Shown here one piece after another: positions 54,301 through 64,000 of a stretch of 64,000 bases of DNA. Under the pieces are notes generated by a model. That model was given only the letters and a program-made list of their open reading frames with translations, was not told the DNA's origin and ran no database searches. The position numbers were made by a program, and so were the translations under genes. This DNA is from Wolfiporia cocos (taxonomy: Eukaryota > Basidiomycota > Agaricomycetes > Polyporales > Phaeolaceae). Where the stretch lies: NCBI GenBank assembly GCA_029448655.1, contig JACCLO010000003.1, positions 372,001 to 436,000 of the forward strand, read 5' to 3'. How positions within the stretch are numbered: the first letter of the stretch is position 1; each line of letters starts with the position of its first letter.

Positions 54301-54716
54301 CCCCATGTTGAAGAGCTGCGCATTTGAATTTCGAGCGCTGTGGTCTTGAACATCAAAGGACACCCTTTGCGTCGTTTTCTGCAGTTAAACAACGTCTCTC
54401 ACGAAAATGCTTCATCTACTGCTGTTTTGCGACGCTGCCTTCGCAAATTCATCTCGTTTTTGAAGGCTGAAGTACGTGCAGATCAATAATATCGCACCCG
54501 TATTGATGACGAATGCCTCAGTTTACTACATCAGCATGAACATATTAAACAAGAGTGGCCACAACTAGTCCCTCCTTCACGTAAGGACTACCTCATCAAG
54601 CTTTTTCAGGACATGACTTCCGCAACGGCCCTCGCAACCTTCACTTGCGCGTCTTGCGTGGAAGAACTCACGGATAGGGATAATCGTGACATCCTTAATA
54701 TAATGCGCGCCCTATA
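51387..54716 (+). pseudogene. Retropepsin-like plus SAP-like/Helitron-associated ORF, split by a solo LTR
   Basis: 51387-51797 encodes a single-domain retropepsin-like fold: LVDSCATFSCILSRFVEW, where the usual DSG reads DSC, and a second-half strand FDVVLGLDW. After a frame change the coding trend continues to 52127. Past the 1,964 bp solo LTR it resumes at 54097 (FDGFERLLKPRLVELAEL, SPKQLRVSITEHLSRGVCAY), then KAEVRADQ, and near 54600-54690 FTCASCVEELTDRDN. The latter part resembles the N-terminal region of DUF6570-containing proteins linked to Helitrons in agaricomycetes, from memory. Several stops (for example after VDCGL) show it is dead. Whether protease and later part were one protein is an inference from the continuous order. 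Confidence 0.5.
52128..54091 (-). mobile_element. Solo LTR (1,964 bp), long form of the TGACACA family
   Basis: On the minus strand it begins TGACACATGCTACAACC and ends AAATTGGCATGTGACA. gtact is duplicated at 52123-52127 and 54092-54096. It is the reverse of the family at 28325-29827 but almost 900 bases longer. A roughly 130 bp block with the TATA region is duplicated (53830-53950 and 53955-54080), and a segment around 52620-52870 recurs in diverged form at 53520-53650. Confidence 0.93.
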
Positions 54717-55375
54717 GCCGGGCCGTCCCCTTGTACTTGTCCATAACCGTCAATTAACATATGAAAATTATAACCACCTATATTGGCCTCAGCATTGACA
54801 GCGGCAGATGTCCGCCCGCTGCCAGAAACAGCATATGCATTACACGGCAGAATGTCTTCACCTTCGCGGGAGAATCATCGTCACTACGCTTGTGAGGATC
54901 TCCACGCCATAACAGAGCGCCATAGCAGAGACGTTGGACGGCAGAATGTGTTCGTATGTTGTAGAATTTAGGTAGAGTTATCATGACTCCTGGCAGACGA
55001 TATTTTTATAGATCCTTCAATACATGTATCGAGACTGTATTGCACTACGAGAGAACGTTGCGTAGCGGGCCTTGCCGGAACCGGCGCTACCCTTATTCCG
55101 GAACCAGTTATTCCAAGCCATCTGATCATGAGTACGTTTCCGGTCTCAGATCTGCATGAATAACTCATGCTCGTGCGCTATTTGATTTGTCGACTTCGCT
55201 TGTCCGGAACTATACAAATCCCAATCGATAACTAGTCGCAACAGTTCCGTTTGAACCAATTCCTTGCTTGATGGAGTGCACTGAGCGCGATCTTTCACGA
55301 TCATACATGTTTGGTATTTACATATTTGTTATAGTACAGTGATCGTTGAGAGATTTCCTTCATGTTACATGATAT
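54717..55375. other. Boundary stretch between the TE island and the host genes
   Basis: No gene or repeat recognised. To its left everything is transposon-derived; to its right genes have intact exon structure. Confidence 0.5.
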
Positions 55376-56714
55376 TCATACTCTGTATACTATCTTCTCT
55401 GCGCTGACATTACCATCGCGCATGTACTGCAGGCCATCCGGAACGGCTGCCAGCCCACCTTCCCACAGTTTCACGCGGTTGGGGATGATGTCTCCGTTCT
55501 TAACGAGCGCAGGCACCTTCTTCAAGAAGGCAGCCATGTGCGCGCGATCCTCAGCCGAGGCAGGGTAGTTGGACTCAGGGCCCAGAGAGAAGGTGCGACC
55601 AAGCGCCGTGTAGATGAGGGTGGCTACATATGCAATTAGTGACGGTGACTAAGAACACGAGCAAGGGCAGACGCGACGTACGGAACACCTTTACATCGTC
55701 CCGGACCTTTGCCTCGGGCTCCGGTGCGAGCAAGAGTACCAGGGTTCCTCCGCCCGGGGCAATCACTCGCGCAGATAGCGCCTGCGAGTCGACCAAGCTG
55801 ATCGTGTCCAGCGCGTCCTTGATAGAGTCGCCCGTCGCCGCTTTGATCTTACTCACTACGTCTGGGTCCTTGTAGTCAAATACGACGTCTACGCCAAGTG
55901 ATTTGACCAGCTCAAAGTTGCGTGGAGATGCTGTTGTCGCGACTTTGTATCCAGAGAGATGCGCAAGCTGGATGGCGTATTGTCCGACGGATGCTATATG
56001 AAGAGAATCGGTAAGCGCTGAAACATCAAGCAACGCTGTCTTCTTACAGCTTCCGCCATAGACGAAGATCCACTGCTCTTTGTCGACCTTGGCGGGAGGC
56101 TCTACGAGTCCCAGACGTGTGGGGTGGTACAAAGCCTGCACAGCAGTCCAAAATCTACACGGAACAATGGGTAAGCGCCGCCAACAGTGCCATCAGGCAG
56201 ATCTTGACACTCACGCGCATCCCAGCGTGGCTGCTTGTTCGTGGCTAACGGTACCCTCCGGAACAACCCATGACAGTTCTGCTGGTGTACGAATGTACTC
56301 TGCGTAAGCACCACCATCGGTGTACATGCCACCCTGAACGAATCCAGCCACATGGTCGCCCACTTTCGGCGTGGTCACATTCTTCCCTGCTTGAACGACA
56401 TAGCCCGACCAATCGCACCCAAGGATGGTGCCGGCCTTCTGCACGAAGTCGACAACTGTGTGGATTGGTAAGTCACACTGACGTGGATCTAGAGGCCGAG
56501 CAAGCTCCCACATTTCCAATCGGTTGGGTTCTGCGCCAGAGCAACAGTTTTGACGAGGATGTCGTCATCCCCTACCGGAGGCACCGGGTGGTCTTTGAGG
56601 GCAACGGTCTTTCCCTGCTCACATAGTCAGACAGCCTCCAAGTCCCATCTCGCTTGACTGTCTCACCTCCTGAACAATGAGTGCCTTCATTGTCTTGGGC
56701 GCGGTAGAGGACAT
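55376..56714 (-). CDS. Medium-chain (zinc-type) alcohol dehydrogenase/enoyl reductase-like protein
   Basis: Six exons: 56667-56714, 56512-56614, 56215-56455, 56048-56154, 55682-55993, 55376-55623. All five introns are GT..AG, phases agree, and the product is 352 residues. The N-terminal GroES-like part has the pattern VPPVGDDDILVKT, NPTDWK and ILGCDWSGYVV. The Rossmann part has GGSSSVGQYAIQLA and a following VATTASPRNFELVKSLG. The end is VSAEKIVYRV. This fits the fungal NADPH-dependent quinone-oxidoreductase/trans-enoyl-reductase branch, whose members often lack zinc; I see no classical zinc-ligand set. Substrate is unknown. A TATAAAAGG lies about 85 bases before the ATG. Neighbours give no pathway clue. 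Confidence 0.9.
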
Positions 56715-56796
56715 CTTGTGCACGTTCTAATTCTGTAGATCCGTTGGTACGCTGCAAAGGGGAAGATGTAGGATTGGGAGAAAGATTGATAGTGGT

Positions 56797-56805
56797 CCTT
56801 TTATA
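56797..56805 (-). promoter_or_regulatory. TATA box of the dehydrogenase gene
   Basis: Minus strand TATAAAAGG, about 85 bases upstream of the start codon at 56714. Confidence 0.6.
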
Positions 56806-57222
56806 ATCGAAGGACACAACTCCGAGGGATGACATAGAATATTCTCGCATATTGCGTCAGCATCGGAAGAAACATTGTTGCGCCAACGGCGGTGTTAGCA
56901 CATCAGCTGCGATGTCCCTACAGTCCTGAAAATGTCTGACAAAGATCTGCACGTAAGATCGAGAAAGTCTAATCCCCATATGGCAAGGGAGTTATCAGAT
57001 GGGGAAGTATCCCAGTTTAGCACGTAGATATACCGATCTGCAAGCATTCATCAACGCATCAATTATCTTGAATGTACTATCGTTGGCCCAGTAATGCAAC
57101 TTTTTTGCTGTCCCACTAAGTTTTGTCTCTATCTCGATGAGTCCGGTATCGGAGTTTGTTTTAGATGATAGCCATACATCTCTAGTATGAGTGCAATTTT
57201 TACAGGCATCTGAAAATACAGT
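56806..57222. other. Intergenic stretch
   Basis: A minus-strand frame (56995-57243) crosses into the inverted-repeat element and has no motif; probably not a gene. Confidence 0.4.
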
Positions 57223-58050
57223 TATGACGTTCGGATTGTACATTTAATCAGCAATATTTAGAATGCAGCGCAGCAAATATAAAATGCAGCGCTGCAATAC
57301 AAAAATTCGGCGCAGCAATATTGTACGCTGTACAGCAATATATTTTAGCAGCGCAGCAATATAAGAAATGTTGTGCAGCAATATTCAGCCATAGGCTATC
57401 GCAGCAATAGCAATAGGACGGACTTGCAATCCCTTTTATAGGTCGGGGTTTAGCGCTAGCATTGGGATAGCACCGTAGCACTACAACATATCTTTGCAAA
57501 CTTGTACAACTGTCGCCTCGATTATAACCTCTTCTTTCAGTAGCTTACTCCTCTGCTCCTCCATTCCGCACAGCTCTTGCCACGCGAGCTCACATCACCT
57601 ACCGGTGGCGGGACCGTCTCGCATCGGCAATTGTGCCGGTTCATAGTCAAAGCAAGAGAAGGTGCCCCCATTCTTTTCTAATGACTTGATGCGAGTGGGA
57701 AAAAAATCCGTGGGAGCAGGACTAGCTATCGAATGGGGAGTACTGGTACTTGGATATTATGCTGTAGTGTAATCAATGCAGTCCAGTTGAACTCTGACCG
57801 TCGAACCTAACGTAGATACAATCTCCGACTCAAATCTATAGCTGCGATAACCCCATTGCTGCATCCTTATATTGCTGCGTAGCGTTTCTGTTATCACTAC
57901 CCAGCGTATTATATTGCTGCGCTGCTAAAATATATTGCTGTACAGCATACAATATTGCTGCGCCGAATTTTTGTATTGCAGCGCTGCATTTTATATTTGC
58001 TGCGCTGCATTCTAAATATTGCTGATTAAATGTACAATCCGAACGTCATA
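57223..58050. mobile_element. 828 bp inverted-repeat element with GCAGCGC subterminal motifs
   Basis: Near-perfect inverted repeats of about 140 bases begin TATGACGTTCGGATTGTACA. Inside, each arm holds chained gcagcgcagcaat / gcagcgctgcaat motifs alternating with AT-rich spacers. A 6 bp direct repeat tacagt flanks it (57217-57222 and 58051-58056); depending on the border chosen the duplication could be 7 bp (atacagt). No coding capacity. Superfamily unassigned. Confidence 0.82.
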
Positions 58051-58056
58051 TACAGT

Positions 58057-58966
58057 AGGCATGTTACTGAAGCTCATGAAGTATCGCAACAGCAATGCAA
58101 CTTTTGTCCGAGCATCAGTCACCCATCAATCACCCATCAGTCACGATCGCCGGACTGCCGAACGCATGGCATCAGACGGCATTACGCTGTCGGTGCGCTG
58201 CAGCCGGCAGGCATCACCACGACGCATCATTTGCCGAACTAGATTTGTGGCTGATGTCACGCTCTGATACCAATCTGCCTCTGTATACTGACACAATGCA
58301 GATATCCTCTCGGAAAATTAGATGCTTAGTCTGATTGATAGTAAGAATGTTCGTTGCAGTTTTGGAAGGAATTCATCAAAGGAAAAACTGAGCCGGAGCC
58401 CATCAATAGCTCTGATGGGCATTTTTTTACATTGTTCAACTTGTTTCTCTTCATCTATCGAAGTCATACAAAATATGACTTGACAGGTGTGCGCGGATCG
58501 CAAGATAGTTAGACTGTACAAATTTTCGTATTTTTTGAATTGGAGAGAGTGGAGCTAGACGCAGAATTGCATTACTGTTGCGATTGCATTGTTGGGCCAG
58601 CGTTAGTAATACGTGCAGTATCGCTTACGACTTTCTCATCTGTCGGCGTATGCATTTATATGCGACTCATCCCTTTACCCTGGAGGCGAACAGCTCACTT
58701 TGCTGTATGGAAGCGACGTATTCCCGAAGATGCCGTTTGAAGCTAACAATAGCACATTTCTCCTACTCCTACGAGACACCTCCTACACTGCGGTACTGCT
58801 AGCAGAGTCAAGAAATATAGCGCTAACTCGTACCTACGCTCCTCGCTAGAGTAGTCGCCAGATCTGCACCTGTCATACAGAATCTGCCGCCTATATACGC
58901 GCTGTTCCGCCGCCACTCGAAGCTCCGCTACGTCCTCCCAATACCCTAGACTACCAAAAGCCAGAG
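58057..58966. other. Intergenic stretch
   Basis: Overlapping short ORFs on the plus strand at 58540-58849 without motifs. A small hairpin tgatgggc/gcccatca occurs at about 58398-58422. No gene called. Confidence 0.4.
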
Positions 58967-60213
58967 TCATCCTGTGCCGTGCACAGAAGCTCCTCTACCG
59001 CGACCTCTGCGACGACCTCGTCTACCCCGGCTGGCAGCGCCCGTCTCGGAACCTCCCCTTGCCGAATGCTCGCCCTGCGGCTCTTCTCCTATGCTTTCTG
59101 CAGGCACTGGGGGACTCCTCGGCGTTCGTCCATTTGCATCGACATTGTGCCTCCCTTGTCCGCGCCCTTCTGATTGTTGTCGCAACTGCAGATCGGCAGC
59201 TTGACTTGCATGGGGGCGCCCGAAGTGACTTGGTGGGCCACGACCCCTCCCAAAGCCTCCTCTAAGAGCACCTCGTCCAAATTTGATCTTCGTCGGAACG
59301 AACGAAAGCGCGCCCAGAGGCCCTATGAGCCTGTCCACACTGTTATCTGCAGCCGCTCTGTCTGTTGCTTCTCGTCCATCGTGATCATTTGCGTCTTTAA
59401 TGGCTTCATTCATCTCTACCAATGATACGGCCTCGTCCATGGCGACCTCGTCTCGCTCTGTCTCCTGACCGTCCTCGTCGTCTTCTGACCCATCATCGCC
59501 CTCGTCTGCGGCTGGTGGCGGGTCTCGTGCCTTCCACTGTCCGCGTATCATGCTTGCGCCCTCGCCCCAGCGCTTCAAGAGTCCTCCAATGCCTTTGTTG
59601 GTGACCGCGAAGAAGTACTCCTTCGGATACCCGTGAGCTTCGATGAGGTGCAAACGACGCGCTTTCGGCGTAAGAAATTTACGCGGGCAAGTTGATGTAT
59701 GGCATGCGAACTAGGTGTAGATTTGCGATATGGTACAATTTGTGGTGTCGAGGGGCGTACGATAAAGGAGAAAGAGAATTAGCGGAAGCGCACCTGATAG
59801 TAGAATGACGGCGTACAATCTTCTCTCCTCTGTCTTTCCGTACCGCTGCCAGGGGATCATGGCACTCTGTCTGGTGCTGGACGGGTATCAGATCTTGCTG
59901 GTAATATCGTGCGGCATGGACGCTCGCTCACAAGCTCCAAGAGTCTCGCGTCCGGGAACACACATCCACAACCCCTTTCTTCACAAACGTGTGCGTGATG
60001 TTTCGCATAATGAGCTTCGAGTTCGCGTGTATTTGCAAGGGGAGTCGGGCGGTTTTGTGGCGGATTGCATGTAGGCGGAAGGGTACACAAAACCGGTGGA
60101 GACGCTAATACTGTAATGGGAGCAGTCCGTGCAGCCTTTGATGTCGGTTGTGGAGATAGCGGAGGCGACCTCGAGGCCGCTTGAGAATCGGCTCGAGAGC
60201 GTTTGAAGGACAT
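58967..60213 (-). CDS. ZNF511-like C2H2 zinc-finger protein
   Basis: Three exons: 59932-60213, 59817-59876, 58967-59710, joined in phase by GTGAGC...TCCAG and GTACGC...CCTAG introns; 361 residues. After a Ser/Pro-rich N-terminus comes ELEAHYAKHHAHVC and CGCVFPDARLLEL-HQTECHD (finger), then GEKI and a classical finger C-x4-C-x12-H-x4-H (CHTSTCPRKFLTPKARRLH, LIEAHG), followed by YPKEYFFAVTNKGIGGLLKRW. This order is that of the eukaryotic ZNF511 family, whose role is poorly known. The C-terminal half is acidic, then RGG/GRG-rich (FGRGRGPP, RGRRGRRRGRGRG), suggesting RNA binding in the nucleus. The first ATG is used; the first finger spans the first intron. Confidence 0.88.
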
Positions 60214-61596
60214 CTCGGAGTAGCAGGAAGATCAATGAAAAACAGAATTGACGGAGGATCAAAACAAGCGGACTACAGCGCAAAGGAGAGTAAACCGGTC
60301 GCAGCATAAGTTAACGCAGATCTTCCCGTGGCCTGGAACAATAAGCGACATTTCCAAAAATGGAAAATGTGGCCAACGGCGGGATCGACGCGCGAAACGG
60401 CCCCCTTCATTTCCCCGCTACTCCCCCCCGCCGCCATCCCTGACATGCCTCCCGCTGCCGCTCGCTCCCTGCAGCACTCTCTCGCCGCTGGCCACCCTCG
60501 CGCGCATGCTGACGTCATGCCCCGACGCCATTTCAAGCTCCGCCCTATGCCCCCGCTCTGCTTCACTTATCCCCGCCCGCGACGCCGCCATATTGCCCCT
60601 CCGCTCCTGTATGCTCCATGCACGCATGTACGCTTTGCTCTGTTGTGAACAAAGCCAGGGGATCCTCCGAGATGGCGAAAGCACGCGCACATATATTAGC
60701 GCACACTTGCATCCCCGCACCGCTGCTGTCGCCCTGACGCCGACCAGCCATGCTGATCACTCCTTCCAAGATGCGCGCCCGCAGTGGCGCCGCCGCCACT
60801 GTCGTTCGCCACCGCTAGACGATGGCCAGCTCCAGCTCCTCGAGAATACGGGAACACGCACGCAACATCAGTCGCTCGACTGCTCGGGCTGCGACCGCGA
60901 CGAACGCTGTGCGGGTGCGCTTTCTAGCAAGTCCAGATCTGTGTGACACATTCGGCATATAGAAGAACTAGCCATCCGTCGGCATGCTCACTGAGCTGGC
61001 ACCGCACAAACTGCCACATCTCCAACTTGGGCTGAATGTCAACACTTGCCAAGAAATCAAACTTCGACTGTAGATGGGCAGGTATGACAAATTCCTACTG
61101 TACAATGATGTTTGGAGAGTGCTCTGCCACGAGCGAACACAACAACAATGTAAGCAGCCTGTACTTCTCTCCATCATGTTCTTTTAACTGACGAGACGAA
61201 CAGCTTTGAACTCTCACCTGAATTGGGAAGTAGCAGAGCTTGAACGCTTACAACGGGAGGGTACTTGCTACCTGTTGGGCTCAGGTGATGTGCATACACC
61301 CTCCTCTGAACTTGAGGCTCAAGTACAAGCATATGTTCTTGGTGGTGACTCGCAGACTTTGGGTGGCACACACTCAGGTAGTGCTACTGGCAAGTCTCGA
61401 GAAGAAAGGAGATGAAGTGTACCGGAAGCCACAATGAGTTGTTTGCACGAGAGAGAAAGTAGAGCATATGTGCGGAACGCGATCAGGCCTGGTAGGTACA
61501 AAAGGTATCAGCTGCGATTACAGCACTTGTAAGGTGCATATTTGTGCTATGTTCTGCTCGTCATCACTCAAGAAATTGTTCCCAAAAAGGAAATTA
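60214..61596. other. Intergenic stretch between the zinc-finger gene and the tRNA
   Basis: The first 400 bases include a C-rich plus-strand region that probably acts as promoter of the zinc-finger gene. A long plus-strand frame (60248-60946) is Pro/Ser/Arg-rich and looks compositional. Between 60980 and 61430 weak coding-like patches (for example 61206-61415) have no motif I know. Confidence 0.4.
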
Positions 61597-61696
61597 TGGC
61601 CAGCGCCGGGATCGAACCGACGACCTTGGCGTAACCCTAATTCTGGGTTTGATACCAGTATTAGCACCACGCTCTAACCAACTGAGCTAGCCGGCC
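61597..61696 (-). tRNA. tRNA-Ile(AAU): tRNA-Ile with AAU anticodon, one intron
   Basis: On the minus strand GGCCGGC pairs with the 3' GCTGGCC to form the acceptor stem. The A box reads TAGCTCAGTTGG and the B box GGTTCGATCCC. The anticodon arm TGGTG-CTAATAA-CGCCA is broken after A37 by a 26-base intron (61633-61658), the standard place. The anticodon is AAU (isoleucine, with A34 expected to become inosine). Mature length is 74 including the discriminator A. Confidence 0.93.
61633..61658 (-). other. Intron of the tRNA-Ile gene
   Basis: 26 bases between position 37 and 38 of the tRNA. Confidence 0.85.
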
Positions 61697-61797
61697 ACGT
61701 TCATTGCGCTGCTCATAAAAGCTATATTCTGCGTCAATGCGCCACTCAGGTAGATTCTCTTCCCGATTATTGACTTTGAATTTACCGACTGACCACC

Positions 61798-62567
61798 ATG
61801 TTCTTCATCGTGAGTGTTGTGCCTATGCCTCAAGTGCATTCTCCATGCGAACCCATTGCAGAAAGAACTGTCGCATACGATTCTTCTCCACCCTTCGTAC
61901 TTTGGCCCGCGCATGCTGCAGTTTCTGGAGTCAAAGCTCTATTCTGATGTGGAGGGTACCTGCTCTGGTCAATTCGGCTACATCATTGCGGTTGTCTCCA
62001 TTTTGGACATCGGAAAAGGGATGGTCCTAAGTGGCAGCGGCCAAGCAGAGTTCATCACGCGTTACCGTGCAATCGTCTTCAAGCCGTTCAAAGGAGAGGT
62101 CGTCGACGGTGTGGTAGACAATGTCAACAAGGTTCGTGGAGTGACTACCTTCGAAGTGTATCTCTTCCACGCGGCTCCAGATGGGCTTTTTTGCAGACGT
62201 CGGCCCATTGAAGGTGTTCGTATCACACCAGGTGTGTACACCCCGCCCTCATCCGCTTAAAGGATCAGCTCAATTCCCGCTCTAGCTCATTCACCCTGAT
62301 CTAAAATTCGACCCAAACTCCAATCCGCCTTCGTTCGCGTCGGAAGAACAGGTGTTTAATGTGACCGAGGGCTTTGAATTGGGCTCATAGATGGCACACA
62401 GATTATTGAGAAAAACACGAAGATCAGGCTGAAAATCGTTGGAACCCGCGTGGACGCTACGGAAATTGTATTTCTGTTCACTTATGTGTCTCAACAATTA
62501 TGCTCATCAATGCTCACAGTTTGCCATTGGCACAATCAAAGAAGATCATCTCGGCGTCATCGACTGA
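61798..62567 (+). CDS. RPB7: RNA polymerase II subunit RPB7
   Basis: Six exons: 61798-61809, 61862-62131, 62181-62231, 62286-62351, 62402-62467, 62520-62567; all introns GT..AG, phase-consistent, 170 residues, the usual size of Rpb7 (171-172). It begins [22 protein letters not shown], then [70 protein letters not shown] and ends [10 protein letters not shown] and LGVID. The N-terminal half is the RNP-like domain that docks with Rpb4 and the clamp; the C-terminal half is the S1/OB-type RNA-binding domain. The four-codon first exon is typical for fungi. It acts in the nucleus in transcription initiation. Confidence 0.98.
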
Positions 62568-62946
62568 GCGGACTGCGCTGCGCTGCGTGTTTGGGACAGA
62601 GGCAGATGTTTGAAGCCGCCCGGTGCCTGGACAGATATTTTAGAAGGGCAATAATAGACATTATACCGTGTGGCATTGCTTTGTATTGTAGATTACTGCT
62701 GTAATACTATTCACTCATGTTGCACAACAGCGCTTCCTCGTGACGCAATGTGCGTCCGGGATGTCCTACGACGAACGAGGTCTTTGTTGCCATACAACAG
62801 AACATAGTGAGCGAATAAATAACATGGTACAGACAACGTCCGGCGAGATCCAGGAGCAGATTAGACCAAATTCGCACACCGCACAGATGACATAGGGCTA
62901 TGGTTACATCAAGGGTTTTCTTTTCTGCTGAAGCTGTCGCGGGGAA
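62568..62946. other. Intergenic stretch between convergent RPB7 and VPS10
   Basis: The two genes end towards each other. I see no further gene; it should hold both polyadenylation regions. Confidence 0.6.
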
Positions 62947-64000
62947 TTATTCCTCGTCATCGAAGCGCAGAATCTGTGCATCCTCATCTACAGGTAGAGT
63001 CCGATAACCGCTCCTCGTGCGCATACCGAGTGTCGCATCGCCAAAGCGAGACACGAGCGACGTCCACGCTGCACTCGCAAGACCCATGATGAACCACGGC
63101 ACAGACGCCAGTGTCGCCATCATGTTGGAGTCACTGCCATAATGGAAGCTGGAATCTCCTCCGGGCAGGCGAATTGGACTGTGTGGATGCGATGATCAGT
63201 ATGAAGGCGACACGACTTCGAAAAGCTGGCTCGTACCCTGCTCCTGGTCCATGTTTGCGGTAATACCACCAGCCGATCAGTCCAGCGAACGTGAAAGGTA
63301 TCATGATCATTGAGATCCAGAACAAAGACCCGTGCGCCTTGAGGCCTGGACAGACGTGCTCCTGGCCGCGATCTGGGCGGATACCACCCTCGCACGAGGA
63401 ATACCGAATCTTGCGGTACGCGGTTCGTTCAAACCACAAGTCCTCCCCATTCCGGCAGGAATCATCGTTAGGGAGAGGCTCCGTTCCAGGATATAGAACG
63501 CATTCGCCTGCTTCGTTCCTGTAGTAATTGTATTCACTGTGGGAAGTTAGCACCATCGGGAAGGCCAACAGTGGAACAGATGTGACAAACCATTCAAAGT
63601 CAGCTTCAGTACATGCACAGTCCTTGACAATGTTTGCATCCTCCTTCTCCTGGTCACCGACAACACAGTTGGCTCCCCGTTTACGCCGGTGATACAGTGT
63701 CTTTGAGGATATTAGGGCAAGCTATATACCCAACACGAGGTGGGAACTAACCTGTCTACCGAATAGACATAACTCCTTGCGTTCTTCGCTTGGACTCCAC
63801 AATTCGAAATCAGAATGATTGGGATCCTGGACACTCAAGACGCCTGAAGAATAGCAGGTGAATCAGCGCCACAGCTCTTAAACGTCCTGACGTACATTGT
63901 TTTCGCGTCAATGAGGAAAAGTCGATATGTACAGCAACGTGCACCGCCGGAGACCGAGGGTAATATCCCATGAGAATGAACCTTCTGCTGGTATCTGAAG
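62947..64000 (-). CDS. VPS10: Vacuolar sorting receptor Vps10 (C-terminal part, runs off the window)
   Basis: Exons on the minus strand: from 64000 to 63896, 63752-63843, 63591-63700, 63237-63536, 62947-63178; phases agree throughout. The first visible part reads [20 protein letters not shown] and [11 protein letters not shown], then [54 protein letters not shown] and [13 protein letters not shown], the cysteine-rich sortilin C-terminal domain. A transmembrane helix follows ([21 protein letters not shown]), then a cytosolic part with a second hydrophobic stretch ([20 protein letters not shown]) and an acidic tail ending FDDEE. Vps10 carries soluble hydrolases such as carboxypeptidase Y from Golgi to the prevacuolar compartment. 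The beta-propeller and signal peptide lie beyond the window. Confidence 0.95.

Noticed and set aside
60248..60946. 232-codon plus-strand ORF upstream of the zinc-finger gene
   Set aside because: Pro/Ser/Arg/Cys composition follows the C-rich DNA; no domain, and it overlaps the likely promoter of the minus-strand gene.
61814..62260. Single uninterrupted ORF as the RPB7 product
   Set aside because: Its first residues and last 45 residues read through introns; the spliced model matches Rpb7 along its entire length.
63131..63568. Stand-alone 145-residue membrane protein
   Set aside because: Both ends read into introns; it is an internal exon of VPS10.

Overview
The window is fungal nuclear DNA, very probably from an agaricomycete (mushroom-forming basidiomycete). 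Host genes have many short introns of about 50 bases with GT..AG borders. The transposon mix (KDZ with a CxC2 cysteine cluster, Plavaka, chromodomain Ty3/Gypsy, hAT-like MITEs, Tc1/mariner) is the one known from that class. All calls come from reading the sequence; no database search was run.

Positions 1 to about 54,720 are a nested transposable-element island. The window opens in the 3' end of a plus-strand Ty3/Gypsy element (dUTPase tail, polypurine tract, 643 bp LTR). Next come a KDZ transposase gene split by a 636 bp hAT-type MITE, an unrecognised coiled-coil gene, a solo LTR, a 4.6 kb terminal-inverted-repeat element built from minisatellites that itself holds a solo LTR and an 847 bp inverted-repeat element, a solo LTR nested in another solo LTR, a Tc1/mariner MITE abutting a 2.9 kb Tc1/mariner element with a convergent passenger gene, more nested solo LTRs, and a Plavaka transposase remnant split by a second, inverted copy of the same MITE.

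The centrepiece is a complete minus-strand Ty3/Gypsy chromovirus at 34,025-43,688. It has LTRs that read as identical (622 bp), a 5 bp target duplication (gaacc), an extra ORF, gag, a full pol (protease, RT, RNase H, integrase) and then, behind one in-frame TGA, a chromodomain joined to a dUTPase with all five motifs. Its primer binding site matches the predicted 5' end of its own RNA (12 of 12 bases), as in self-priming Tf1-type elements. Beyond it lie a tandem 0.6 kb repeat, more solo LTRs, a DDE transposase remnant and a retropepsin/Helitron-associated ORF split by a 1,964 bp solo LTR.

From about 54,720 to 64,000 the sequence is an ordinary gene-bearing segment: a medium-chain dehydrogenase (minus), an inverted-repeat element with GCAGCGC motifs, a ZNF511-like zinc-finger gene (minus), an intron-containing tRNA-Ile(AAU) (minus), the RNA polymerase II subunit gene RPB7 (plus) and the 3' part of VPS10 (minus, running off the window). 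In all four protein genes the exon phases can be followed without a break.
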